A DNA stretch of 64,000 nt from Deltaproteobacteria bacterium (lineage in GTDB: Bacteria > Bdellovibrionota_B > Oligoflexia > Oligoflexales > Bog-1112): NCBI GenBank assembly GCA_016186945.1, contig JACPKR010000025.1, positions 19,108-83,107 of the forward strand, written 5' to 3'. Positions 26,969 to 34,978 of this stretch are shown piece after piece. A program made the position numbers and the translations under genes. Numbering within the stretch: the stretch's first letter is position 1; each line of letters opens with the position of its first letter. The notes under the pieces were generated by a model that ran no database searches, was not told where the DNA came from, and saw only the letters and a program-made list of their open reading frames with translations.

Positions 26969-27044
26969 GTAACCCGTAAGCTATTTGTGGCAAAGGGACA
27001 AAACCACCTCCTTGCCCCAACGGCTTGCCACAGGCGGGTTACGC
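26969..27044 (-). repeat. Family B, copy B6 (ends retained, core lost)
   Basis: GTAACCCGTAAGC...TTTGTGGCAA at one side and ACCACCTCCTTGCCCC...GGCGGGTTACGC at the other. The TTGGAGGAA hairpin is absent. It lies between the abiE promoter and the 3' end of the metalloprotease gene. Confidence 0.65.
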
Positions 27045-27064
27045 AATCATTCGGACGAGATATG

Positions 27065-28933
27065 CTACGGGGTGCAAAGCTGCATTTCGAATTCCGGGTA
27101 GTCAGCTTCTAGATACGCTGCACATGAGGGGGTTAAGCGCTGTTTTTTGGTGAAGTCAATATGCAAGGCTCTAAAAAAGTCGCTAGAATGGACATCGGTC
27201 TCGTCGATGTTGACCAAAGAACCGTCATCAATTTCGCCAGAGATGTCTAATAGTCCCCAACACCCGACATTTGCGGCATCGTTATGGCCTGCTTTAGCAG
27301 CAAACAAGTCCGCGAAATCTTCGCTTGAGTAAAATCCTTCAGAATAATGAGGTGTTTTTTCTGATCTTATTGCTTGGGGCCTTTCGGGGTGCAATTGGGC
27401 CAGGCAGTTAATAGTCCTCTGAAGGATACCAAAATCCATGCTATTCCCCTTGCTAAGAATCGCTCTCTCCACTTGATGCCCTAATTCATGCTTGGCAATT
27501 TGGGGACCAAAACGAGAATTTGCTAGCCAGCTTAACTTTATTAGAGGCAAGATGGAAAAAGAAGCATCATACGGTTTAATTATCCCCTCGATTTTTTTGA
27601 TGAGTTCATTGGAATCCTCATATACCTTCTCCAGTGGTTTCTCGGGATCGTACACGTCAAAATCAAACGCAGAAATGATTATTCCTACTCTCCGATAGAC
27701 AGACGTATGTGGCAATTCGTCAAGGTAGTCATCAAAAGAAGAGTCGAGATCCTTCAGTAAGGCTTCTTCAGAGTCTGGAAATTCTATTTTTACTGCTTCG
27801 ACTTCTTTTTTAATCCCACCAGCGGTGTCTAGAAATGTCTCCAGATACTGGCGCGTATCCCTTTTCGCATCATCTACATATCTACTCTTGTCTAATTCAT
27901 TTGCCTTAGCGTTCATATACAAAACAAGTTTCAAATAAATTCCAAACCTTTCTAACAACTTTTTTTCTGCTTCTGTGAACTCTTTTCCCAAGCTTTCTTT
28001 TGTCTGCGCAACTGCTTCTTTCAGCTTTTTTTCCTCTGCCATTATTCTTGCAGCTTCTGCAACTTCAAGCTTCCCTTCTGTCTTTTTGCTTATATAAAGC
28101 AACAAATCGAGACCTCGTGATGCCATAAAAAATTTTTCCATAATAAATTTCGTTATACCTTCCCCCGATCTAAATTTCTTAACGATCGGATCTCTTAAGA
28201 TGAGTGCTGTGGCATCCTTTAGGCTTGGGGTGCGGGACACTTCCGCAAGACTTTCTTCAAAATGCTCCGTTTCATGTTTTATAGCTGCCCCTAGGTCTCC
28301 ATATTTGAAAGTGAAGTAAACCTGAATATCACCGTTCGCCGCAGCAAATTGCACAATGTCTAAGAAAAATTTGGAATTCAAACTTTTGTAAAAAACAAGA
28401 GCAATATCGGAAAAAGGGTCATTTTTATTTCCAGCCGTCCTTTGGATCTCCTCTTCAAACTCCTGCTTCAGTTGCGGGAAACCGTCTTCGCTTAAAAGGA
28501 ATGCATTATCTTTGTAAAAAGGTTTGAAATACTTTTCCATAGAAAGACTCGTGGCTAAGAGGATGGATGCGCCTGGTGGGATATCTCTCCTTATATTCCG
28601 GTCGAAGTCATTAACAAATTTCGCAAGCTCAAGAAAATTTTCCCTTTCCCTCTCGAGAAGTTTTGCAAATTTATCCACTAGTGGTGCAATCGTCTTGTCA
28701 GGAATGACGATTGCACTTAACACCGTCATGCGTCCATAGAGATCTAGTAAGTTGTGCCCGTCCTCATTTGAGCATATAGAACGCACGCATTCCCTATAGA
28801 GATCTCTATATTCTTGGGATGGTCGGGAATCAGTATGCAGCATTTTAGGGATGATCGAATCTATGGGTGTGCCTTTCTTAGTTGAAGTACATGAAATTAG
28901 TGAAATGAAGGTGAACAAAAATGCTGTTTTCAC
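27065..28933 (-). CDS. Large lipoprotein, predicted M13-like (gluzincin) metallopeptidase
   Basis: A 622-residue protein with a lipoprotein signal (FLFTFISLISC). GTG start at 28933 has AGGAG 6 nt upstream. Near the C-terminus 'KHELGHQVERAI' is an HExxH zinc site, followed about 65 residues later by 'SEDFADLFAAKAGH', whose ExxAD resembles the third-ligand motif of M13 (neprilysin-like) peptidases. A second HExxH, 'KHETEHFEESL', lies near residue 225. The middle is helical and Lys/Glu-rich. The overall family is not recognised, and the peptidase call rests on these motifs. The last ~15 codons follow the right 20-bp direct repeat. Confidence 0.6.
   Translation of the reverse strand: MKTAFLFTFISLISCTSTKKGTPIDSIIPKMLHTDSRPSQEYRDLYRECVRSICSNEDGHNLLDLYGRMTVLSAIVIPDKTIAPLVDKFAKLLERERENFLELAKFVNDFDRNIRRDIPPGASILLATSLSMEKYFKPFYKDNAFLLSEDGFPQLKQEFEEEIQRTAGNKNDPFSDIALVFYKSLNSKFFLDIVQFAAANGDIQVYFTFKYGDLGAAIKHETEHFEESLAEVSRTPSLKDATALILRDPIVKKFRSGEGITKFIMEKFFMASRGLDLLLYISKKTEGKLEVAEAARIMAEEKKLKEAVAQTKESLGKEFTEAEKKLLERFGIYLKLVLYMNAKANELDKSRYVDDAKRDTRQYLETFLDTAGGIKKEVEAVKIEFPDSEEALLKDLDSSFDDYLDELPHTSVYRRVGIIISAFDFDVYDPEKPLEKVYEDSNELIKKIEGIIKPYDASFSILPLIKLSWLANSRFGPQIAKHELGHQVERAILSKGNSMDFGILQRTINCLAQLHPERPQAIRSEKTPHYSEGFYSSEDFADLFAAKAGHNDAANVGCWGLLDISGEIDDGSLVNIDETDVHSSDFFRALHIDFTKKQRLTPSCAAYLEADYPEFEMQLCTP
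27110..27129. repeat. 20-bp direct repeat, right copy
   Basis: TAGATACGCTGCACATGAGG inside the 3' coding end of the metallopeptidase-like gene; identical to 25458-25477. Confidence 0.85.
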
Positions 28934-28952
28934 GGTTTCTCCTCATGGGCCG

Positions 28953-29040
28953 CCCCTTTTCAAAAACTTCAGTATTTAAAGTTTTTTTGGGGGATGAGTG
29001 GAGGGGAACTTTTTTCCAAAAAAGGTCCTCTCCACAAATT
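28953..29040 (-). repeat. Family A, copy A6 (partial)
   Basis: Begins CCCCTTTTCAAAAACTTCAG and ends CCTCTCCACAAATT. Both termini are missing, and the retained portion is mainly the left half of the element. It is diverged more than other copies (GGGGGATGAGTGG). Confidence 0.8.
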
Positions 29041-29079
29041 AAAGAAATCCTTCACTACGCACAGGATGACGATGTCTGC

Positions 29080-29445
29080 CTAGACGAGGCTCATCTCTGT
29101 TTTCTTGTAGCTCAGCATACTACGCCTTGCCTCAAAGAGGTTCCTATACGACTCATAGCGAATACGTAGCTTTTCTGTCTCCGCCTTAGCGTCCGCCATC
29201 TGGTGCAGGAAGTTTATGTAGTCGGTGTCTGTCTCAGCTAGCCTCCTGATCTTCGCTTCCGTTCGATGACCGTCGTCATATTTTTCCATGGCACGCGCTC
29301 GATAGGTCGGCTTGAGAAGTTCCAAGCGGTCCGACAGTTTCTTAGCCGCTGCATAGCCCAGCCCGACTTTGTTGGCCAGATGGACAATTTCCTCCAAGTT
29401 ACCTGGGACGATAGGTTTTTTTCCTACTTCGTTGTTAATACTCAA
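29080..29445 (-). CDS. Hypothetical coiled-coil protein
   Basis: 121 residues, start TTG 29445 with GGAGGT 8 nt upstream. Mostly helical and charged; residues ~15-60 read like a compact helical domain ('IVHLANKVGLGYAAAKKLSDRLELLKP') and ~60-118 like a coiled coil. No signal peptide or membrane segment. It is divergent from 29554-30159, with a short shared upstream region. Not recognised; the strong ribosome-binding site argues that it is real. Confidence 0.55.
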   Translation of the reverse strand: MSINNEVGKKPIVPGNLEEIVHLANKVGLGYAAAKKLSDRLELLKPTYRARAMEKYDDGHRTEAKIRRLAETDTDYINFLHQMADAKAETEKLRIRYESYRNLFEARRSMLSYKKTEMSLV

Positions 29446-29553
29446 TATTTTTGACCTCCAGAGGATGTTTCCAGTAAAATGCCATTCTTACTTAATGTTT
29501 TCGCGCTTTCTTCCGAAATACTTTTAGAGGGAAGAACAACTCAGGAACCTTTT

Positions 29554-30159
29554 ATGGCGCCTCTTCATCTAGCTACCCCGAGCGAGTTTTTTCGAGAACA
29601 AGTAGTTTCCGCGCTCAGCGAACATAATTTATCCGTTAGTCAGCATGTTGAATATTACATTGTCAATCTTTTATGCGGATTTATAAACCCGGAAAAGCTG
29701 ACCGGGGATGAGCAGCTTAATATCCTGGACACCCCCCTGGCTCTTTTGCTCAAACGAGCCATCGAAGCCCCCGTCGAGGAGAGGGTCAAGATTTTGAAAA
29801 TTCTTGGTGACTTCAGTTTGTATATTTCAGGATTTTTTCAGGACTATTTTAACCGGAAAACTTATAACGTCGATTACTTCATCACGATTGGGACAAACGC
29901 CTACTCTCATGTTTCTGTCATCACACGCACACGCTTTCGAGATTACGACTTTGCGTCGCTATATGGAGACCTGGCGACTTACTTCCCCAATATTGTGGAG
30001 GTCGTATCCCATATCAGCGATAAGCTTGAGACCCCCAAGCATCAGAACATACTTTCCATGTACGAACGTTGGGTCTCAAGCAAGTCGGAGCGCCTCTTCA
30101 ATAAGCTGAAAGAGCACGGAATTATCCCTATAGAAAACAATCCTAAAACCAAGCAGTGA
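29554..30159 (+). CDS. Conserved-looking hypothetical protein
   Basis: About 201 residues from ATG 29554 (AGGAA 6 nt upstream); the ORF track begins at ATG 29479, which has a weaker site. No signal peptide or transmembrane segment. It reads as an alpha-helical globular protein ('EFFREQVVSALSEHNLSVSQ', 'VDYFITIGTNAYSHVSVI') with a Lys-rich C-terminus. It ends directly against the rhomboid gene on the other strand. Function unknown. Confidence 0.6.
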   Translation: MAPLHLATPSEFFREQVVSALSEHNLSVSQHVEYYIVNLLCGFINPEKLTGDEQLNILDTPLALLLKRAIEAPVEERVKILKILGDFSLYISGFFQDYFNRKTYNVDYFITIGTNAYSHVSVITRTRFRDYDFASLYGDLATYFPNIVEVVSHISDKLETPKHQNILSMYERWVSSKSERLFNKLKEHGIIPIENNPKTKQ

Positions 30160-31215
30160 TCAAATTTTCTTCACCCTTTCTTCCATCCTCTTGATCAGCA
30201 AATCGAGGATGGCAGCTTCTTCATGCCTCGTCTCGTTGAGAAGCTTCTCACGAAAAGCTTGGAACTGTCCCAGCATGAAGGAATGGTGCGAGGCGTAGAG
30301 AAAGTCTGAGAAAGCACGCTTGATCTCTCCCAGTCTGAAAAGCACCTTGCCCCGTTCAAACCGTAGCTGCGGGTCTGAAGTATCAAGAGCAATCGCTTGC
30401 GTATAGAAATAGTAAGCGCGATAGTCGTTTTCGCTCGCTGCCGCTTCTGCCCTCAAATGCTCGAAAATAAAAGGCGTACGCAACACAAGGTAAGATCCCA
30501 GCCCCACAATCGCCATAAAAGAAGCTATTAAGGCAGCACCAAAAAATACCTTGCGCTGAAAAAAGCGGTTTTTGCGAAGGTAAAACATGGAAAGCCCGAG
30601 TCCCAAACCTGCGCCAAGACCGCCCAGATGAGCCGCGTTGTCGATACCAATTCCGGAATTACCGGAAAGCGAGACAACAAAGTTGAACACAACCGCTATG
30701 ACAATATTGAGCAAGGCCATGGAGGTAAAAGGTCCCACACGAAAACGCTGTCCGAATTCCTCGCGGGCGATCACCTGCTCGATTAGCATCCCCACGCCGA
30801 TCAGGCCAAAAATGGCACCCGACGCTCCCGCTCCTAGGGAAACATTGCCCAGGGAACTCATCACGTTTCCCATAACACCACTTCCCAAAAAGATGAGAAG
30901 GAACCACCCCGTGCCCAGTAAAGGTTCCAGGTAAGCTCCTATAATTTTCAACGCGATACTGTTCAAGAGAAAATGGATGATCCCGAAATGCAGAAAAATG
31001 GGAGTAAGAAGTCGCCACCACTCCCCCTGCGCAATGCTAACAGGATCTTTCGCACCCCACAAAATGAGGATTTCCCCTTCGGGAGCGAAAAGGTCCCCAC
31101 TCATCACCGTGATCAGTGCAAAGAGAATGAAATTGCAGACGAGGATGCGCCCCGTCCATGTTCCCAGATAGAATTGAAGCCGGTCGATGAAATTTTGCCT
31201 GCTAAACTTGGCCAA
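30160..31215 (-). CDS. Rhomboid-family intramembrane serine protease with C-terminal TPR
   Basis: 351 residues, TTG start with AAGGGG upstream. Six-helix rhomboid core at about 20-235: 'HFGIIHFLLNSIALK', the catalytic serine in 'GASGAIFGLIGVG' and the catalytic histidine in 'DNAAHLGGLGAGLGLG'. After the last membrane helix, a soluble tail of ~100 residues holds a TPR-like pair ('AYYFYTQAIALDTSDPQLRFERGKVLF', in parts). It would cleave membrane proteins in the inner membrane; substrates unknown. It follows the small exported-protein gene by 9 nt. Confidence 0.88.
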   Translation of the reverse strand: MAKFSRQNFIDRLQFYLGTWTGRILVCNFILFALITVMSGDLFAPEGEILILWGAKDPVSIAQGEWWRLLTPIFLHFGIIHFLLNSIALKIIGAYLEPLLGTGWFLLIFLGSGVMGNVMSSLGNVSLGAGASGAIFGLIGVGMLIEQVIAREEFGQRFRVGPFTSMALLNIVIAVVFNFVVSLSGNSGIGIDNAAHLGGLGAGLGLGLSMFYLRKNRFFQRKVFFGAALIASFMAIVGLGSYLVLRTPFIFEHLRAEAAASENDYRAYYFYTQAIALDTSDPQLRFERGKVLFRLGEIKRAFSDFLYASHHSFMLGQFQAFREKLLNETRHEEAAILDLLIKRMEERVKKI

Positions 31216-31224
31216 ACAAGCCCC

Positions 31225-31656
31225 TTAATAGACCTTGGGGTCATCTTGTTCGTTGTGCATGTGAAGAAAGGAAATACCTTCAAGGTTTAAATCCTTTCCT
31301 TTTCGCGAAAGCAACCAAACTTTGGTCTTGCTCTGGCCGCGGGGCAAAATAAGGAAAACTTGCAGAGCCTCCACCTTCTTGTCATCTATGTCTAAAACCT
31401 TCGCGGAAAGAAATACTTGGTCCCCCTGCTTCAACAGACCTTCTGACAGTTCCTGAACCTCCAAGAGAACGATAGGACTACTGCCTTCTCTGGGAAATTT
31501 TCCAAATTCCACCTTATAAATCTCGTTCTGTCGCTGGATCGATTGGACTTCGTAAGCTCCCTCGACATTACGAACTTTTGCCTGCTGTTCCAAGTCGGAC
31601 GCCGGAAGAGATACCGTGCAAAAAAGAAAAGAGAGGACTGCTAACGTCTTTCTCAT
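31225..31656 (-). CDS. Small exported protein, unknown function
   Basis: 143 residues with a signal peptide ('LAVLSFLFCTVSLPASD'). The mature part is beta-rich ('VLLEVQELSEGLLKQGDQVFL'), possibly a small OB-like domain, and contains a phrase about 'VWLLSRKGKDLNLEG'. ATG 31656 has a perfect AGGAGG 6 nt upstream; the first AG of it comes from the terminal TAG of repeat A7. It is probably co-transcribed with the rhomboid gene. Not recognised. Confidence 0.6.
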   Translation of the reverse strand: MRKTLAVLSFLFCTVSLPASDLEQQAKVRNVEGAYEVQSIQRQNEIYKVEFGKFPREGSSPIVLLEVQELSEGLLKQGDQVFLSAKVLDIDDKKVEALQVFLILPRGQSKTKVWLLSRKGKDLNLEGISFLHMHNEQDDPKVY

Positions 31657-31666
31657 GTGATTCCTC

Positions 31667-31835
31667 CTAATTTAATTCAAGATAATCAATTTTGGGAAAA
31701 ACTTTTTGAAAAAAGTTCTTTCCCCAAGCCCCTTTTCAAAACTTCAATATCTAAAGTTTTTTGGGGGGAGGTGTGGAGGGGAACTTTTTTTCAAAAAAGG
31801 TCCTCTCCACAAATTCTTTTTCTCAAATACTATAG
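31667..31835 (-). repeat. Family A, copy A7 (full length)
   Basis: CTAATTTAATTCAAG at one end, ATACTATAG at the other, with both hairpins. It lies between hutH (stop 3 nt away) and the small exported protein, whose Shine-Dalgarno it completes. Confidence 0.9.
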
Positions 31836-31837
31836 CG

Positions 31838-33346
31838 TCAGCAAGATTCAAAATCCCCACGCAAAATTTTGTCCGCTAACTGTTCGATCTCACTGCCAAG
31901 GGAGCGGTCGTTTTCAAGAAAGGGAGAGATTCCTCTGATTGTATCATGGAGCCTCTTTAATTTTGCTGACAAACTCCGGGGCTGACGCAAGTCAATGGCC
32001 TGACTGGCAGCCAAGAATTCAATCGCAAGTATCTTGGCAAGATTTTTACAGACGGTTCTCAATTTCTGAGCTGCGAACGGCCCCATGCTGACGTGATCTT
32101 CTTTTTCCGCAGAGGTTGGGATACTATCCACACTTGCCGGGTGTGAGAGCGTCTTATTTTCTGACACAAGAGACGCTGCCACCACCTGCGGGATCATAAA
32201 ACCAGACTGCAGGCCCTCATTCTTCACTAGAAAAGCTGGAAGTCCACTCATACCTGGGTTGCTAAGCTTCTCTATCCGTCGCTCAGAGATATTACCCAGC
32301 TCGGCAATGGCGATGGTCAGGAAATCAAAAGCACAAGCCAAGGGTTCACCGTGGAAGTTTCCCCCGCTGATGACTTCATCTTCAAAGACAAGGGGATTGT
32401 CCGTTACACCGTTCAATTCCGTATCGACTACACCTTTAGTAAAGGCCCAGGTGTCCCTCGCCACCCCGTGGACCTGCGGAGCGCAACGGAAACTGTAGGG
32501 GTCCTGTACCCTGCTGTAATCTTGATGCCGATAATAGAGTTCATCCGAAGCCTCGAAAAGAGAACGAATGTGGGCTGCCACCTCGATCTGCCCTTTGTGA
32601 GGACGCGCCGCATGAATCCTCGCATCAAATGCCGCTAAGGTTCCCCCAAACCCCGCTAGACTCATTGCTAAAGCTAGATCTGCAACATGAATGAGCTGAA
32701 ACGCTTCTTCCACGGCAAAACACCCCTCCACTGCCATATACTGGGTGCCATTGATAAGAGAAAGGCCCTCTTTCGCTTGCGGTTTGTATGGGGTTACACC
32801 TAGACGTTTTAGTAAATCTGCTGTGGCCAGCTCCCTGCCGTCATACACAGACTTACCTTCCCCAATCAAAGCAAGTGCCAAATGGGCGAGGGGAGCGAGA
32901 TCACCAGACGCCCCGACACTCCCCTGCCTAGGAACACGAGGAAGGATGCCTTTCCGAAGGAAGCTCACCAAATGTTCCACACAGGCGCTACTCACTCCGC
33001 TAAGTCCCGACAGCAAATTGTGCGCCTTGAGGATCAACATACCGCGGACGACATCGTCGTCTACGTTTCCCCCAACACCACTGGCATGCGACCGGATGAG
33101 ATTGACTTGCAACTCGCAGGCTTTTTCTCGGGGAATTTTCACTTTCGAGAGGAAACCGAACCCTGTATTGACGCCATAAATGGTCTTTCCTCCATTAAGA
33201 GCATTTTCGATGAAGGTGCGACGCTCGATTACGCGCTTCAGACTTTCCCGATCGACTTGCACCGGAGGATTCGCCTGTCGGGAAAGGCTAACAAGGGTGC
33301 GTGCGTCCAGATGATCCTTGCCTAAGTTAAACTGCCCCGTCTTCAC
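31838..33346 (-). CDS. hutH: Histidine ammonia-lyase
   Basis: Removes ammonia from histidine to give urocanate. 502 residues, normal. The MIO-forming Ala-Ser-Gly is in 'GSVGASGDLAPLAHLALALI', with 'YGVNTGFG' near the N-terminus and 'NPLVFEDEVISGGNFHG'. GTG start overlaps the rpe stop (GTGA). There are no hutU, hutI or hutG genes nearby, so it sits unusually in an rpe-def operon. Confidence 0.95.
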   Translation of the reverse strand: MKTGQFNLGKDHLDARTLVSLSRQANPPVQVDRESLKRVIERRTFIENALNGGKTIYGVNTGFGFLSKVKIPREKACELQVNLIRSHASGVGGNVDDDVVRGMLILKAHNLLSGLSGVSSACVEHLVSFLRKGILPRVPRQGSVGASGDLAPLAHLALALIGEGKSVYDGRELATADLLKRLGVTPYKPQAKEGLSLINGTQYMAVEGCFAVEEAFQLIHVADLALAMSLAGFGGTLAAFDARIHAARPHKGQIEVAAHIRSLFEASDELYYRHQDYSRVQDPYSFRCAPQVHGVARDTWAFTKGVVDTELNGVTDNPLVFEDEVISGGNFHGEPLACAFDFLTIAIAELGNISERRIEKLSNPGMSGLPAFLVKNEGLQSGFMIPQVVAASLVSENKTLSHPASVDSIPTSAEKEDHVSMGPFAAQKLRTVCKNLAKILAIEFLAASQAIDLRQPRSLSAKLKRLHDTIRGISPFLENDRSLGSEIEQLADKILRGDFESC

Positions 33347-34017
33347 TCGGACTCCTCAACTGCTGCCAACCTCAATTCATCAACTATTTTCCGTTTGTCC
33401 CTTGCTTTGAAAAAGAAAGATCCCGACACAAAACTGTTAGCCCCTCTCCCTGTCAATTTGCCAATATTCTTTACGGACACGCCTCCATCAACGGCAACGA
33501 AAAGGTGATCCAATTCCTTACCGTGACTCCATGCCTTGAACTCTTCCAGCTTCTCGAAAACTACAGGCATAAATTCCTGACCTGAATAGCCAGGGTTCAC
33601 AGACATGAACAAGAGCAAGTCGACAGACTCACAGTAGGGAGCTATCGTCTGAAAATGTGTAGCTGGATTGAGGGCCAGCCCGGCCCGACGTCCTTTTTCT
33701 CTGATAAGTTTGATAATGTTTCGAGGGTCCTTCGCAGCTTCGACGTGGAAGGTCAGGTAATCCGCTCCCGCTTCAAGATAAGCAGCAGCCCTCTCGTCGG
33801 GATTAGAAATCATGATGTGAACATCCAATGGCAGGGAGGTCCTTCCCTTAAGAGCTTTAATGAAAGGAAGGCCGAAACTAAGATTGGGGACAAAGTGCCC
33901 GTCCATCACATCGACGTGAATCCAGTCTGCTCCAGAGTTTTCGATCATATCGACGGCAGAACCAAAGTCTAAGGGATCGGCCGAAAGGATGGAAGGTGCA
34001 ATGGTGATCTTGTTCAC
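33343..34017 (-). CDS. rpe: Ribulose-phosphate 3-epimerase
   Basis: Interconverts ribulose-5-phosphate and xylulose-5-phosphate (pentose phosphate pathway). 224 residues, TIM barrel with 'APSILSADPLDFG', 'WIHVDVMDGHFVPNLSFG', 'MSVNPGYSGQEF' and 'VDGGVS'; metal-binding His/Asp residues are present. GTG start overlaps the def stop by 4 nt and its stop overlaps hutH by 4 nt. Confidence 0.96.
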   Translation of the reverse strand: MNKITIAPSILSADPLDFGSAVDMIENSGADWIHVDVMDGHFVPNLSFGLPFIKALKGRTSLPLDVHIMISNPDERAAAYLEAGADYLTFHVEAAKDPRNIIKLIREKGRRAGLALNPATHFQTIAPYCESVDLLLFMSVNPGYSGQEFMPVVFEKLEEFKAWSHGKELDHLFVAVDGGVSVKNIGKLTGRGANSFVSGSFFFKARDKRKIVDELRLAAVEESE

Positions 34018-34568
34018 GATTTCCCCTCTTTCTCGGCCAAAATCTTTTTCTTTATGGCACCGGCCTTAAGGCGGCTCATCCTCTTAATAAAGACAATTCC
34101 GTTGATATGGTCAATTTCGTGCTGGAGACAAATCGCAAACAGCCCATCAGCTTCAACATGAAATTCCTTCCCGAATTCGTCGTAAGCCATTACGCTTAGC
34201 TCCGAAGAGCGCTCAACGAAATCGAAAACTTCTGGAAAGCTTAGACAGCCTTCCATGAAACTCACTCGCCCTTTTTTCTTCGTTATGACGGGATTAATGA
34301 ATGTGAATCGCTTGTTGTGCCACCACTGCTCTTCCACCTTTTCGTCTTCCTCTTCCTCATAACGATTAACTCCGAAAGGAATGTAAACAGTGAACATGCG
34401 TTTGAGGATATTGACTTGGTTGGCGGCAAGGCCAATACCACCCTCCTTGTCCATAGTGGCATGCATCAATCGCGCCAGGTCTTGGATCTCCACGTTGAAG
34501 TCGACAACGTCCTCTGCTGGTGTTTCCAATACCTTGGCAGGCCAAGTGACTATATCAAGTGTTTTCAA
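34014..34568 (-). CDS. def: Peptide deformylase
   Basis: Removes the formyl group from nascent N-termini. 184 residues with the three family motifs: 'GIGLAANQV', 'EGCLSFPEV' (Cys ligand) and 'QHEIDHINGIVF' (HExxH). It has a ~20-residue acidic insert ('RYEEEEDEKVEEQWW') between motifs 1 and 2. TTG start at 34568 with AGGAG upstream. Overlaps rpe by 4 nt. Confidence 0.95.
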   Translation of the reverse strand: MKTLDIVTWPAKVLETPAEDVVDFNVEIQDLARLMHATMDKEGGIGLAANQVNILKRMFTVYIPFGVNRYEEEEDEKVEEQWWHNKRFTFINPVITKKKGRVSFMEGCLSFPEVFDFVERSSELSVMAYDEFGKEFHVEADGLFAICLQHEIDHINGIVFIKRMSRLKAGAIKKKILAEKEGKS

Positions 34569-34670
34569 AACGCAATTCTCCTGAGGCTTGCTCTTTCGCT
34601 AAAACCCTTCCTTAGTACCATGAATGTGCCATATTTTGCAGCCGCAAAATGGGAGGGGAGGACAAGCTTC

Positions 34671-34913
34671 CTATTGGACGGATTGATCGTCGTCCGAATT
34701 GAGACCTTGGATGGCAATTTTGGCCCTGCCACTTATTTTGTCGGTGAAATCAACGGCATACTCTTCGATCAAGTCCACAACGCGATTGTCGACCAAGACA
34801 CTCCTTGCATGTTCATAGAGAGGCAAGCCATTGAAAGGAAGGGATAAAACGTAAACCCAGGTTATCATTTGGATAATTGTCCTAAACACCCATTTGACAA
34901 GTTCTTTTAGCAT
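34671..34913 (-). CDS. Small membrane-anchored hypothetical protein
   Basis: 80 residues; AAGGTG 7 nt before ATG 34913 supports it. One N-terminal hydrophobic helix ('VFRTIIQMITWVYVLSLPF') is followed by a charged soluble tail. It lies between lon and def on the same strand. Not recognised. The longer plus-strand ORF 34317-34847 opposite it is a shadow of def and this gene. Confidence 0.5.
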   Translation of the reverse strand: MLKELVKWVFRTIIQMITWVYVLSLPFNGLPLYEHARSVLVDNRVVDLIEEYAVDFTDKISGRAKIAIQGLNSDDDQSVQ

Positions 34914-34978
34914 TGCTGTATCACCTTGATAGTCTTAAGAAAAGTTTAACATGGGTGGAAGGCTAGGGCAAGATTTCG

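Noticed and set aside
34317-34847. Plus-strand ORF of 176 aa opposite def
   Set aside because: Antisense to def and the 34671-34913 gene; no coding features.
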